Shown here in pieces: positions 24,353-32,175 of a stretch of DNA of 64,000 bases (the stretch's first letter is position 1; the number at the start of each line of letters is the position of its first letter). The notes under the pieces are model-generated. The model saw nothing but the letters and a program-made list of their open reading frames with translations, did not search any database and was not told the origin of the DNA. This DNA comes from Nonomuraea jabiensis (GTDB lineage Bacteria > Actinomycetota > Actinomycetes > Streptosporangiales > Streptosporangiaceae). Where the stretch lies: contig NZ_JACHMB010000001.1 of assembly GCF_014204795.1 (NCBI RefSeq), forward strand, positions 6,026,501 to 6,090,500. Reading direction: 5' to 3'. Position numbers and translations under genes: made by a program.

Positions 24353-26671
24353 ATGACATCAGTGAACGCGCCGGGTCTGGCGCCCTGGCGGGACAGCGCG
24401 CGGACGGTCGGCGAACGGGTCGAGTCCCTCCTCGCGGAGATGACGCTGGAGGAGAAGGTCGCGCAGCTCGGCTCCGTCTGGCTCCGGAACGGGCCCGAGC
24501 ACGGCAACGTGGCGCCGATGCAGGACCGCTTCGACACGGCCGAAGGGCTGGACGAGCAGCTGGCCCACGGGCTCGGGCACCTCACCCGCGTGTACGGCAC
24601 CGCCCCGCTGTCCGCCGCCGAGGGCGCGGCCCGGCTGCGCAAGCTCCAGGAGCTGGTGGTCACGTCGAACCGGCTCGGCATCCCGGCGATCGCCCATGAG
24701 GAGTGCCTGACCGGGTTCGCGACGTTCGGGGCGACCGCGTACCCGACGCCGCTGGCCTGGGCGGCCACGTTCGACCCGGACCTCGTCGAGCGCATGGCCG
24801 CGGCGATCGGCGCCGATCTGCGGGCCGCGGGCGTCCACCAGGGCCTGTCGCCGGTGCTGGACGTCGTACGCGACTACCGCTGGGGGCGGGTCGAGGAGAC
24901 GCTGGGCGAGGACCCGTACCTGGTGGGCAAGATCGGCGCGGCCTACGTGCGCGGCCTGGAGGGCGCCGGGGTCATCGCCACCCTGAAGCACTTCGCCGGC
25001 TACGGCGCCTCGCGCGCGGCCCGCAACCACGCGCCCGTAAGCATCGGGCCGCGCGAGCTCGCCGACGTGATCCTGCCGCCGTTCGAGGTCGCGCTGCACG
25101 AGGGCGGCGCGCGTTCGGTGATGAACTCCTACACCGACCTCGACGGCGTGCCGGTCGGGGCGAGCGCGGACCTGCTGCGGCGGCTGCTGCGGGACGAGTG
25201 GGGGTTCGACGGGACCGTGGTGTCCGACTACTGGTCCGTCCCGTTCCTCGCCTCCACGCACCGGGTGGCCGAGGACGACGCCGCGGCCGGGGAGGTGGCG
25301 CTGCGGGCGGGCGTCGACGTGGAGCTGCCCGAGACGGTGTCGTACGGCGCGCACCTGGTCGCGAAGGTCCGCGCGGGCCACGTCGAGGAGGCGCTGGTCG
25401 ACGAGTCGGTACGCCGGGTGCTGCGCCAGAAGATCGAGCTCGGCCTGCTGGACGGCGCCCCGCTCGTCCCGGACGGCGCGGACGACGTCGATCTGGACAG
25501 CCCGCGCAACCGCGGGATAGCCGCCGAGATCGCGGAACGTTCCATCGTGCTCCTGGGCAACCCCGACGGCCTGCTGCCCATCGGCCCCCGCACGACCGCC
25601 CGGCTCGCCGTCATCGGGCCGTGCGCCGACGATTCGCGTACGCTCATGGGCTGCTACGCCTTCCCCAACCACGTGCTCGACCGCTACCCGGAGCACGGCA
25701 TGGGCCTGCCCATCCCGTCCATCAAAGAGAGCCTCACGCTGGAGTTCCCCTACGCCGACGTGCGCCACTGCCTCGGCGCCGAGGTGTCGGGCGACGACGC
25801 GTCGGGCATCCCCGGGGCCGCCGAGGTCGCGGCGGAGGCGGATCTCGCGCTCGTGTTCGTCGGCGACCGGGCCGGGCTGTTCGGCGGGGGCACGTCGGGG
25901 GAGGGCTGCGACGTGGCCGACCTGCGGCTGCCCGGACTCCAGCCCGACCTGGTCGAAGCGGTCCTCGCGACCGGCACGCCGACCGTGCTGGTGGTGGTCT
26001 CGGGCCGGCCTTACGCGCTCGGCGCCTACAAGGACCGGGTGGCCGCGCTGGTCCAGGCGTTCTTCCCCGGCGTGGAAGGCGCGGCCGCGGTGGCGGGCGT
26101 GCTGAGCGGGCGGGTCAACCCCTCGGGACGGCTGCCGGTGCAGATCCCCGGCACGCCGCCGATCAGCCCGTCCACCTACCTCCAGCCGCCCCTGGGGAGG
26201 AAGGCGGAGGGCATCACGGTGCTCGACCCCACTCCGGCGTACGCGTTCGGGCACGGCCTGTCGTACTCGGCCGTCGAGTACGTGGCCATGACGACGGACG
26301 TGGCCGAGTGCCCCACCGACGGCTCGGTCGAGGTCCGGGTGAAGGTGCGCAACACCGGCGCCAGGCCCGCCGAGGAGGTCGTGCAGCTCTACGCCTCCGA
26401 CCCGGTCGCGCAGGTCGCCAGGCCCGTCGTGCAGCTCGTCGGGTTCGCCAGGGTGGCGCTGGAGCCGGGGGAGGAGCGGGCGGTGGTGTTCGGCGTGCCC
26501 GTGGACGCGTTCTCGTACACCGGGCCCGACCTGCGGCGCATCGTCGAGCCGGGGGCGATCGTGCTCTCCGCCGGGCCCTCCGCCGGGGACCTGCCGCTGC
26601 GGGCCGCCGTCCGGCTCACCGGCGGGACCGTCGTGCTCGGCTCGAAGCGGCGGCTCACCACTCACGCCTAG
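24353..26671 (+). CDS. Glycoside hydrolase family 3 (beta-glucosidase / beta-xylosidase type)
   Basis: The 772-residue enzyme has the GH3 N-terminal barrel (about 15-330), the alpha/beta sandwich domain (about 385-600) and a C-terminal FN3-like domain (about 640-755). The catalytic nucleophile is Asp292 in TVVSDYW. The substrate-binding KHFAGYG motif (about 209-215) is present. There is no signal peptide, so it probably acts on imported oligosaccharides. Specificity (glucose or xylose) cannot be read from sequence. The ATG is chosen because AGAAGGAAGG precedes it. Confidence 0.93.
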   Translation: MTSVNAPGLAPWRDSARTVGERVESLLAEMTLEEKVAQLGSVWLRNGPEHGNVAPMQDRFDTAEGLDEQLAHGLGHLTRVYGTAPLSAAEGAARLRKLQELVVTSNRLGIPAIAHEECLTGFATFGATAYPTPLAWAATFDPDLVERMAAAIGADLRAAGVHQGLSPVLDVVRDYRWGRVEETLGEDPYLVGKIGAAYVRGLEGAGVIATLKHFAGYGASRAARNHAPVSIGPRELADVILPPFEVALHEGGARSVMNSYTDLDGVPVGASADLLRRLLRDEWGFDGTVVSDYWSVPFLASTHRVAEDDAAAGEVALRAGVDVELPETVSYGAHLVAKVRAGHVEEALVDESVRRVLRQKIELGLLDGAPLVPDGADDVDLDSPRNRGIAAEIAERSIVLLGNPDGLLPIGPRTTARLAVIGPCADDSRTLMGCYAFPNHVLDRYPEHGMGLPIPSIKESLTLEFPYADVRHCLGAEVSGDDASGIPGAAEVAAEADLALVFVGDRAGLFGGGTSGEGCDVADLRLPGLQPDLVEAVLATGTPTVLVVVSGRPYALGAYKDRVAALVQAFFPGVEGAAAVAGVLSGRVNPSGRLPVQIPGTPPISPSTYLQPPLGRKAEGITVLDPTPAYAFGHGLSYSAVEYVAMTTDVAECPTDGSVEVRVKVRNTGARPAEEVVQLYASDPVAQVARPVVQLVGFARVALEPGEERAVVFGVPVDAFSYTGPDLRRIVEPGAIVLSAGPSAGDLPLRAAVRLTGGTVVLGSKRRLTTHA

Positions 26672-26699
26672 CCGGCCCGCCGGCCCGCCGGGCCGGCTA
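26669..26699. terminator. Bidirectional terminator containing both stop codons
   Basis: TAGCCGGCCC (26669-26678) and GGGCCGGCTA (26690-26699) form a perfect 10-bp stem with an 11-base loop. The first TAG is the stop of the GH3 gene, and the complement of the last CTA is the stop of the facing nuclease-family gene, so each arm carries one stop codon. Confidence 0.75.
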
Positions 26700-27707
26700 G
26701 GGCAGGCGCAGCTCGGCGAAGACGCCGCGGTGGTCGGTCCTGGGCACGTCCACGATCTCGACCCGGTTCACGGCCACCCGCCGGTCGGCCAGGACGTGGT
26801 CGATGGAGATGATGGGCGGCATGCCCCGGCCGTTCGGCCAGGTCGGGATCAGGCCCTTGCCCACCTGGTCGGCGGCGTCCACGTAACCGCGGTCGAGCAG
26901 GTCGCGGAAGGCGCGGTGGTCGAGGCTGGCGTTGAAGTCGCCGGCCAGCACCCGGATCGCCGACGGCGAGGCCGGGGGGAGCGCGCGCAGGGAGGCCTTC
27001 CACTCCGCCTCCATGCGCCCGAGCGGCGGGTTGGGGTGGACGGCCACGACCTCGACCTTGCCGCCGCCGGGCAGCGCCACGGTGGCGGCGGGCATGTTGT
27101 GGCCGATCGGGGTGAACAGGCCGGTCAGCTCCGTCACCGGGTGCTTGGAGTAGATGCCGCTGCCGGTGGCGCCGAAGTCGGCCTGCAGCACCCGGTACGG
27201 CAGGAGCTGCTTCAGCCCGGCCGCGTCCAGGCGCTCGACCTCGGCCGGGGTGAGCTCCAGGGCGCTGAACACCTCGACGTCGAACCTGCGTACCAGGTCG
27301 ACGACGGTCTGCGCGTCACCGCGGCCGAACAGGTTGACCGACAGCACCCGCAGCGGCGCGCCCTGCGCGGGCGGCTGCTCGGCGCTGAAGGCCCGCGGCG
27401 TCACGACCGACACCAGCACCGCGCAGACGAGCGCCGCGGCGAGCGCGGCCGGGCGGTTGCGCCGCAGCAGCGACAGGATCGCGGTCAGCGCCGCCAGCCC
27501 GGCCCCGATGGGCGTCACGGTCATGAGCTGGGTCAGGAACGAGCCGCCCTCGATGCCGGCGACCCTGATGACGGCCCACAGGGCCAGCAGCGCGACGACC
27601 GTCCACGCGAGCCACCGCCTGCGCCGCTTCCTGGGAGCAGGGGAGCCGCCGTCCGCGGCCCGCCCGGTCTCCACCGTTGTGCTCACTCCGCCGTCCCGTC
27701 CGCGCAT
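26697..27707 (-). CDS. Membrane-anchored endonuclease/exonuclease/phosphatase-family protein
   Basis: The 336-residue protein has three N-terminal transmembrane helices (about 33-105) followed by an EEP domain (about 120-335). Visible EEP signatures are SVNLFGRGD at the start, EVFSALELTP (metal-binding Glu), LAGDFNASLDH (D-x-N motif) and SIDHVLADRR / RTDHRGVFAEL (catalytic SDH-type His). Relatives of this build hydrolyse phosphodiesters or phospholipids at the cell surface, and the substrate is unknown. A GTG seven codons downstream is an alternative start. Confidence 0.88.
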   Translation of the reverse strand: MRGRDGGVSTTVETGRAADGGSPAPRKRRRRWLAWTVVALLALWAVIRVAGIEGGSFLTQLMTVTPIGAGLAALTAILSLLRRNRPAALAAALVCAVLVSVVTPRAFSAEQPPAQGAPLRVLSVNLFGRGDAQTVVDLVRRFDVEVFSALELTPAEVERLDAAGLKQLLPYRVLQADFGATGSGIYSKHPVTELTGLFTPIGHNMPAATVALPGGGKVEVVAVHPNPPLGRMEAEWKASLRALPPASPSAIRVLAGDFNASLDHRAFRDLLDRGYVDAADQVGKGLIPTWPNGRGMPPIISIDHVLADRRVAVNRVEIVDVPRTDHRGVFAELRLP

Positions 27708-28006
27708 CCTTCCACTGCTTGAACCCTAAACCGGCGCGGGACGGCGCGCGCCGCGTCCACAGCTCGCTCTCAGGGTCCGGCGTCGGCGCAGGTCAGCGAC
27801 GTGCGCCTCGATGCAGGGGGCCCTGCCCTACAGCGTGCTGCTCAGCAGCGCGCTGGCGTGCGTCGGTCACGATGGGGTCGTTGCCGGCGTAGACCACGCG
27901 GGAGACCGAAGGAACCGGTCTGCCCAACCGACGACCATCGGCTGATGAGCGCTACGAACGGAGACCGGGACCTCCGCCCAGCCGGGTCCCGGCCCGCGTG
28001 GGCGTC
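27708..28006. other. Intergenic region of 299 bp, no gene seen
   Basis: The region lies behind the PP2C-like gene and ahead of the start of the EEP-family gene. Short frames exist on both strands, but none has a good start site or protein-like composition. Only weak dyads were seen, for example in the sequence around 27885-27960. Confidence 0.5.
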
Positions 28007-28759
28007 TCAGGCGGTGGCGTAGTCGGCGATGATCACCGTGGCGTCGTCCTTGGGGTCGGCCGCGGCCATCTCGTCGTACAGCCGGTCCAGGCACGCGCCC
28101 GGCGACATCCCCACGGTGAACAGCTCCTTCATGCGCGCCGCCCCGAGCGCCCTGATCGCGCCGCTCGTGACGACCACGACGCGGTCGCCAGGACGGAGCG
28201 GAACGGCGCCGACCTCCGGGTTGAGCTGCGCCGGCAGGCCGATCCCGCGCAACGGCGGGCCGTCGCCCAAGGAGTGTGACGTGGTGAGCGGCCGCGGCTG
28301 CGCGCCTTTCCGGCAGTGCCAGATGGCGCCGTCGCCGACGTGCGCGAAGCGCAGGCGCGGGCTCTCGCCCGGTTCGAGGACGATCACGTCCAGGCTGGTG
28401 ACCAGGGCGGATCCCGCGCCGCCGCGCACGGACGCGGTCCGCACGGCGCGATGCGCCGCCTGCGCGCACTCGTCCAGATCCTCCTGGTACTGCGGCCTGG
28501 CGCCGACCACGGCGCCCAGGGCCAGGGCCGCGGCGGTGTGGGCCGGCCCGCCGCCGGCCGCGCCGTGGGCCGCCGCGACCAGCCGCTCCTGGACGACGTA
28601 CGCGTCCGACGGCCGGCCGCGCGAGCCCTCGTACGTGCCTCCCACCGCCACCAGGCGCGGCCGGGCCACCGGCATGCCGGCCGGCCAGTTCCCCCGCCGG
28701 CCGCGGACCGTCATCACCGACAGGCAGCCCACCAGGATCGAGATCACCAGCAAGGTCAT
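28007..28759 (-). CDS. PP2C-like protein phosphatase domain protein with N-terminal membrane helix
   Basis: The 250-residue protein starts at the ATG behind AAAGGGGA. It begins with a hydrophobic helix (2-18, LLVISILVGCLSVM) and continues with a PPM/PP2C-like domain. The metal-binding signatures are HVGDGAIW (the Asp-Gly pair) and PKDDATVIIAD (the terminal D-D-x-T). The first acidic motif is less clear (RGRPSDAY). PP2C enzymes remove phosphate from Ser/Thr residues; the substrate here is unknown. It is divergent from the histidine kinase cluster. Confidence 0.8.
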   Translation of the reverse strand: MTLLVISILVGCLSVMTVRGRRGNWPAGMPVARPRLVAVGGTYEGSRGRPSDAYVVQERLVAAAHGAAGGGPAHTAAALALGAVVGARPQYQEDLDECAQAAHRAVRTASVRGGAGSALVTSLDVIVLEPGESPRLRFAHVGDGAIWHCRKGAQPRPLTTSHSLGDGPPLRGIGLPAQLNPEVGAVPLRPGDRVVVVTSGAIRALGAARMKELFTVGMSPGACLDRLYDEMAAADPKDDATVIIADYATA

Positions 28760-28826
28760 GAGGTCCCCTTTCGCCGCATCGTCGCGACCCGCAGCCCAGT
28801 ACACAGCGCTGCTGAGCAGACGCGAC

Positions 28827-28873
28827 TGACGGCTGATCGGCCGTCGTAGCGAATGACGGCCGATCAGCCGTCA
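28827..28873. repeat. Perfect 19-bp inverted repeat
   Basis: The arms are 28827-28845 and 28855-28873, pairing at all 19 positions around a 9-base loop (GTAGCGAAT). It lies in the region between the divergent PP2C-like and histidine kinase genes. A stem of this length is stronger than most in the window. It could be a terminator for the short reading frame that ends in its right arm, or a transferred palindromic element. Confidence 0.75.
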
Positions 28874-28962
28874 TGCCGGGGGACGCTCGGGGAGCCAGGG
28901 TGCGGAGAGGCGGTCAACACCGCGAGCAGAGCCGGCACGAGGGAAACGACGATGCGACCCAT
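28864..28962 (-). CDS. Possible 32-residue small hydrophobic peptide
   Basis: The ATG at 28962 follows GGTGGAG, and the frame reads MGRIVVSLVPALLAVLTASP, then a Pro/Ser tail. This looks like a short membrane helix or signal sequence. It stops inside the right arm of the 19-bp inverted repeat, which would then act as its terminator. Small size and lack of a recognised family make this uncertain. Confidence 0.35.
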   Translation of the reverse strand: MGRIVVSLVPALLAVLTASPHPGSPSVPRHDG

Positions 28963-29040
28963 GTCTCCACCCGGCGCCACAGAGACGCTCTTACGTTATT
29001 GTGAAGCCCGTCTTGTGCTGTCATCGCGAGCGGGCGGCTC

Positions 29041-30195
29041 ATGTCTCTCCCCGGTTCCACGAGATACGACTCCGCGACCAGGCACATGGCGCGGACCATC
29101 GCGCGCACCGGTGCGGGGGCGCGGGGCGTGGTGGGGTTCGTGGCGATCGTCGCCGCGACCCTCGGCGCCGTTCCACCGGTCTCTTTCGCCTGGCTGGCGC
29201 CCGCGCTCGCGGCCGACCTCGTGTGGACGGGGCTGTTCCTGTGGGTGGCCTGGCGCGGCCGGCGGCTTCCGGCCTGGCTGGTGGCCGGTGACGCGGTCAT
29301 CACCGTCGCCCTCTGCCTCGCGCAGGGTCACCTCGTCGGCGGGGCCGCGCTCGAGGGCGGTTCGAGCTGGATCGCGGGGCTGGTGACGATGACCATCGTC
29401 GTATCGGGGGTCACGTGGCGGCCGTGGGTGGCCGTGCCCGTCGGGCTCGTCGTGGCGGGGGCGTACCTGGCCGGGATGCGGCTGGCGGCCCCGTACCAGG
29501 AGGTGGCCGGGACGCTGGGGATCCACCTCGTGCAGATCCTCTGCATCGCGCTGCTGATGACGTTGCTGCGCCGCTCCGCCGCCTCGGCGGACGCGTTCCT
29601 GCGGGAGAGCGCGCGCGCCGAGATCGCGCTCATGGCCGAGCGGCTGCGCCGCGAGGACGAGCTGCGCCAGGTCGGCAGCGTCCACGAGACGTCGCTGCAC
29701 ACGCTGACGATGGTCGGGCTGGGCACGTACGACAAGCCCTCGCCCACCCTGCGCCGGCAGGCGCTGGCCGATCTGGCGGCGCTGGAGAAGCTGCGCGCCA
29801 GGCCGAGCGCCGAGTCCGCGCCCATCGCCCTGGACGCCCTGCTCGACGAGGTGGCCGGGCGGGTGACGGGGCTGGACGTCCGCAAGCGGCTGACGCCGGA
29901 GACGGTGCCGGGGGAGGTCGCGGAGCGGTTCGCCCGCGCGGTCACCGAGGCGCTGGCCAACGTGGCGCTGCACTCCGGGGTGCGCGAGGCGGAGTTGGTC
30001 TCCAGCCGGTGCGACGGCGAGATCAGGGTGGAGGTCGCGGACGCGGGGGGCGGTTTCGACGTGGAACGGGTGCCGTCGGACCGGTTCGGCGTGCGCGGGT
30101 CGATCCTCGACACCATGCGCTCGCTCCCGAACGCGGGCGCCGACATCCGCTCCGGCGACCAGGGCACCCGGGTGAGCCTGTGGTGGCGGCCATGA
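29041..30195 (+). CDS. Sensor histidine kinase, NarL/DesK type
   Basis: The 384-residue protein has about five transmembrane helices (30-185) and a HisKA_3-type phosphoacceptor segment with the predicted His215 in SVHETSLHTLTMVG. Its HATPase domain has an N box TEALANVALHSG (about 301-312) and a G box VEVADAGGGFD (about 330-340). It is the first of three genes that end in a LuxR-type response regulator (31395-32078), its probable partner. The signal is unknown. The stop overlaps the start of a 25-codon frame. Confidence 0.88.
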   Translation: MSLPGSTRYDSATRHMARTIARTGAGARGVVGFVAIVAATLGAVPPVSFAWLAPALAADLVWTGLFLWVAWRGRRLPAWLVAGDAVITVALCLAQGHLVGGAALEGGSSWIAGLVTMTIVVSGVTWRPWVAVPVGLVVAGAYLAGMRLAAPYQEVAGTLGIHLVQILCIALLMTLLRRSAASADAFLRESARAEIALMAERLRREDELRQVGSVHETSLHTLTMVGLGTYDKPSPTLRRQALADLAALEKLRARPSAESAPIALDALLDEVAGRVTGLDVRKRLTPETVPGEVAERFARAVTEALANVALHSGVREAELVSSRCDGEIRVEVADAGGGFDVERVPSDRFGVRGSILDTMRSLPNAGADIRSGDQGTRVSLWWRP

Positions 30196-30269
30196 CCGGG
30201 GGCATCTCACGGCGCGGGGCGGTCAAGACCGGGGGCATCTTGCGGCGAGGGGGCGGCCATGCCCGATGA
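30192..30269 (+). CDS. Possible coupling mini-ORF of 25 codons
   Basis: The ATG overlaps the TGA of the histidine kinase (ATGA), and the frame ends 8 bases past the start of the next gene. The product, MTGGISRRGAVKTGGILRRG plus GGHAR, is itself a duplication. It could keep ribosomes moving from one gene to the next or be a chance frame created by the 33-bp tandem repeat. Confidence 0.25.
   Translation: MTGGISRRGAVKTGGILRRGGGHAR
30194..30259 (+). repeat. 33-bp direct tandem duplication between the two sensor genes
   Basis: Two copies (30194-30226 and 30227-30259) begin GACCGGGGGCATCT and differ at a few positions. The second contains the ribosome-binding site and the A of the ATG of the kinase-like gene, so duplication increased the gap between the genes while keeping a frame open. 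Confidence 0.7.
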
Positions 30270-31398
30270 CATCGAAGAGGTGGCGCAGCGGTACGCCCGC
30301 TACACCGCGATCGGCGCGGTCGTGATCACCGGGGTCTGGCACACCGGCTACGACCTCACCGTCACCGTCTCCGGCTGGCCCGCCTTCCGCTGGCCGTGGC
30401 TGGTGGCGGCGGCCTGGATCGCCTACACGGCGGTCGTCGTGGTCGCCGCGCGATCGCTGGTCACGGCGTTCGAGGGGCCGGCCAGGGCCCGCTCGCTGGC
30501 CGCCGTCGTGCTGGCCGCGGACATCGCGGTGATCGTCTCCTGCCGCCCCGAGGACCTGCTCGGCCCCAGCGACTGGGCCTGGGGCTCGGTGGGCTGGGTC
30601 GGTGTCCTGCTCCTGTGGAACCGGCCGGCCTGGCGGCGCGAGCTGATCGCGTTCCTGTCCCTCAACGCCGCGATCATGCTGGCGGCGATGATCGTGACGG
30701 GGACCGTCGACCGGGTCTCCATCGCCAAATACCTCATGGTCATGGTGGGGAGCATCACGCTGCAGCTCGGCTACGCGGCGGGCTGCCACACGCTGCGCGT
30801 CCGCGCCGAGGACGCCGCGCTGCTGGCCCGCCGGCTGGCCGCCGACGACGCCTGGCGGGAGTCCGCCCAGCGCATCCATGCCGACCGGCTCCGCCGCTAC
30901 GCCGCGATCCGAGACGTGGCGGAGTCGCTGCTCGAACAGCTCGCCGACGGCGCCGACCCGGGTGATCCCCGTGTACGCGAGGACTGCACGGCCGGGGCCA
31001 TGCGGCTGCGGCGGCTCATCACGGAGCGGGAGGACGTACCGGACGAGCTGGTGTCGGTGCTGCGCGAGCGCATCGACGCGGCCGAGCGGCGCCAGGTCCT
31101 GGTGACGGCGCCGCCGTTCGGGGAGCGCATGCCCGCGCTGCCGGACGGCGTACGGGAGGATCTGCTCAGAGCACCCGTGCGGGCGCTGGACGGGGCGAGG
31201 TCGCGAGCCCGGGTCACGGTGTCCGCGATGTCCACAATGGTGAGTGTGGCCGTCGTGGCCGACAACGACGACCTGCCCGTCAGCGCCACCCCGGTGCGGG
31301 AGCCGAGCGGGGTCGTCGTCACCTATCAGCGGCAGGGAGGGGAGGTATGGGTCAACAGCATCTGGGAGGGCCCGCCGGCGGAGGGGCGGGACGCGTGA
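30259..31398 (+). CDS. Histidine-kinase-like membrane protein with degenerate ATPase region
   Basis: The 379-residue protein has about five transmembrane helices (15-175) and a cytosolic part with a helical segment (RIHADRLRRYAAIRDVAESL, about 205-224) that resembles a dimerisation/phosphoacceptor domain. The C-terminal region (about 285-370) has the beta-strand pattern of HATPase domains, but I see no N box or Gly-rich box. It is therefore probably a partner sensor or inactive kinase acting with the preceding kinase. A GAGGGGG site precedes its ATG, and it overlaps the response regulator start (GTGA). Confidence 0.65.
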   Translation: MPDDIEEVAQRYARYTAIGAVVITGVWHTGYDLTVTVSGWPAFRWPWLVAAAWIAYTAVVVVAARSLVTAFEGPARARSLAAVVLAADIAVIVSCRPEDLLGPSDWAWGSVGWVGVLLLWNRPAWRRELIAFLSLNAAIMLAAMIVTGTVDRVSIAKYLMVMVGSITLQLGYAAGCHTLRVRAEDAALLARRLAADDAWRESAQRIHADRLRRYAAIRDVAESLLEQLADGADPGDPRVREDCTAGAMRLRRLITEREDVPDELVSVLRERIDAAERRQVLVTAPPFGERMPALPDGVREDLLRAPVRALDGARSRARVTVSAMSTMVSVAVVADNDDLPVSATPVREPSGVVVTYQRQGGEVWVNSIWEGPPAEGRDA

Positions 31399-32078
31399 CG
31401 GTAGCCCTGGTGGAGGACCATCAGGTGGTGGTGGACGGCGTGAGGTCGTGGTTCGGGCCGCCGAGCCCGGTGGAGCTGGTCGCGCAGGGGCCGACCATCG
31501 AGTCCGTACGCGGTGTGCAGGCCGACGTGCTCCTGCTGGACCTCAATCTCAACGGCACCATGGTCGTGGACCGGGTCGCCGAGCTGTGTGCCGGCGGCCA
31601 GCGGGTCATCGTCTTCTCCGAGCACGAGGAGCCGGAGACGGTGCGCGCGGTGCTGGACGCGGGGGCGTCGGCGTTCATCGGCAAGGGCCGGGCCACCCGG
31701 GAGTCCTGCCTGGAGACCATCCTGGAGGTGGCGGCCGACCGGCCGTCCGTCACCCCGCCCATGGCCCAGGCGATCGCCACGGACGAGGGCCCGCACCGGC
31801 CGCAGCTGTCCGACAAGGAGCGGGCGGCGCTGCTGTACTGGTTCCAGTCGATGTCGAAGGCGTCGGTGGCGGCCAGGATGGGCATCAAGGAGCGCACCGT
31901 GCGCCAGTACATCGACCGCGCCAGGGTCAAGTACGCCGCCGCCGGCCGCCCCGCGCCGACCAAGGAGAAACTCCTCATCTGCGCCATCCAGGACGGGCTG
32001 GTCCAGCCGGACGAGGTGACCGTCTACACCTCCCTGGCCGCCCGCGCGACGCCGTCCGAGGAGTTCCGCCCTGGGTGA
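31395..32078 (+). CDS. LuxR/NarL-family response regulator
   Basis: The 227-residue protein starts with GTG inside the stop of the preceding gene. It has a receiver domain (1-120) with acidic Glu7-Asp8 and phosphoacceptor Asp49 in VLLLDLNL, and a C-terminal LuxR-type HTH (about 145-205) with SKASVAARMGIKERTVRQYI. It is the predicted output of the two sensor genes upstream. The target genes are not evident. The TauD-like oxygenase gene follows after about 100 bases in the same direction. Confidence 0.88.
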   Translation: MTVALVEDHQVVVDGVRSWFGPPSPVELVAQGPTIESVRGVQADVLLLDLNLNGTMVVDRVAELCAGGQRVIVFSEHEEPETVRAVLDAGASAFIGKGRATRESCLETILEVAADRPSVTPPMAQAIATDEGPHRPQLSDKERAALLYWFQSMSKASVAARMGIKERTVRQYIDRARVKYAAAGRPAPTKEKLLICAIQDGLVQPDEVTVYTSLAARATPSEEFRPG

Positions 32079-32175
32079 AGGCGTTATGCCGTGGGCGATG
32101 TGGGGCTGCCTGGGCCGATCCGGAAGGGCAAGGTGATTCTCGAACGGGCGGCCGATCGAGAGGTGGTGTCACGTC

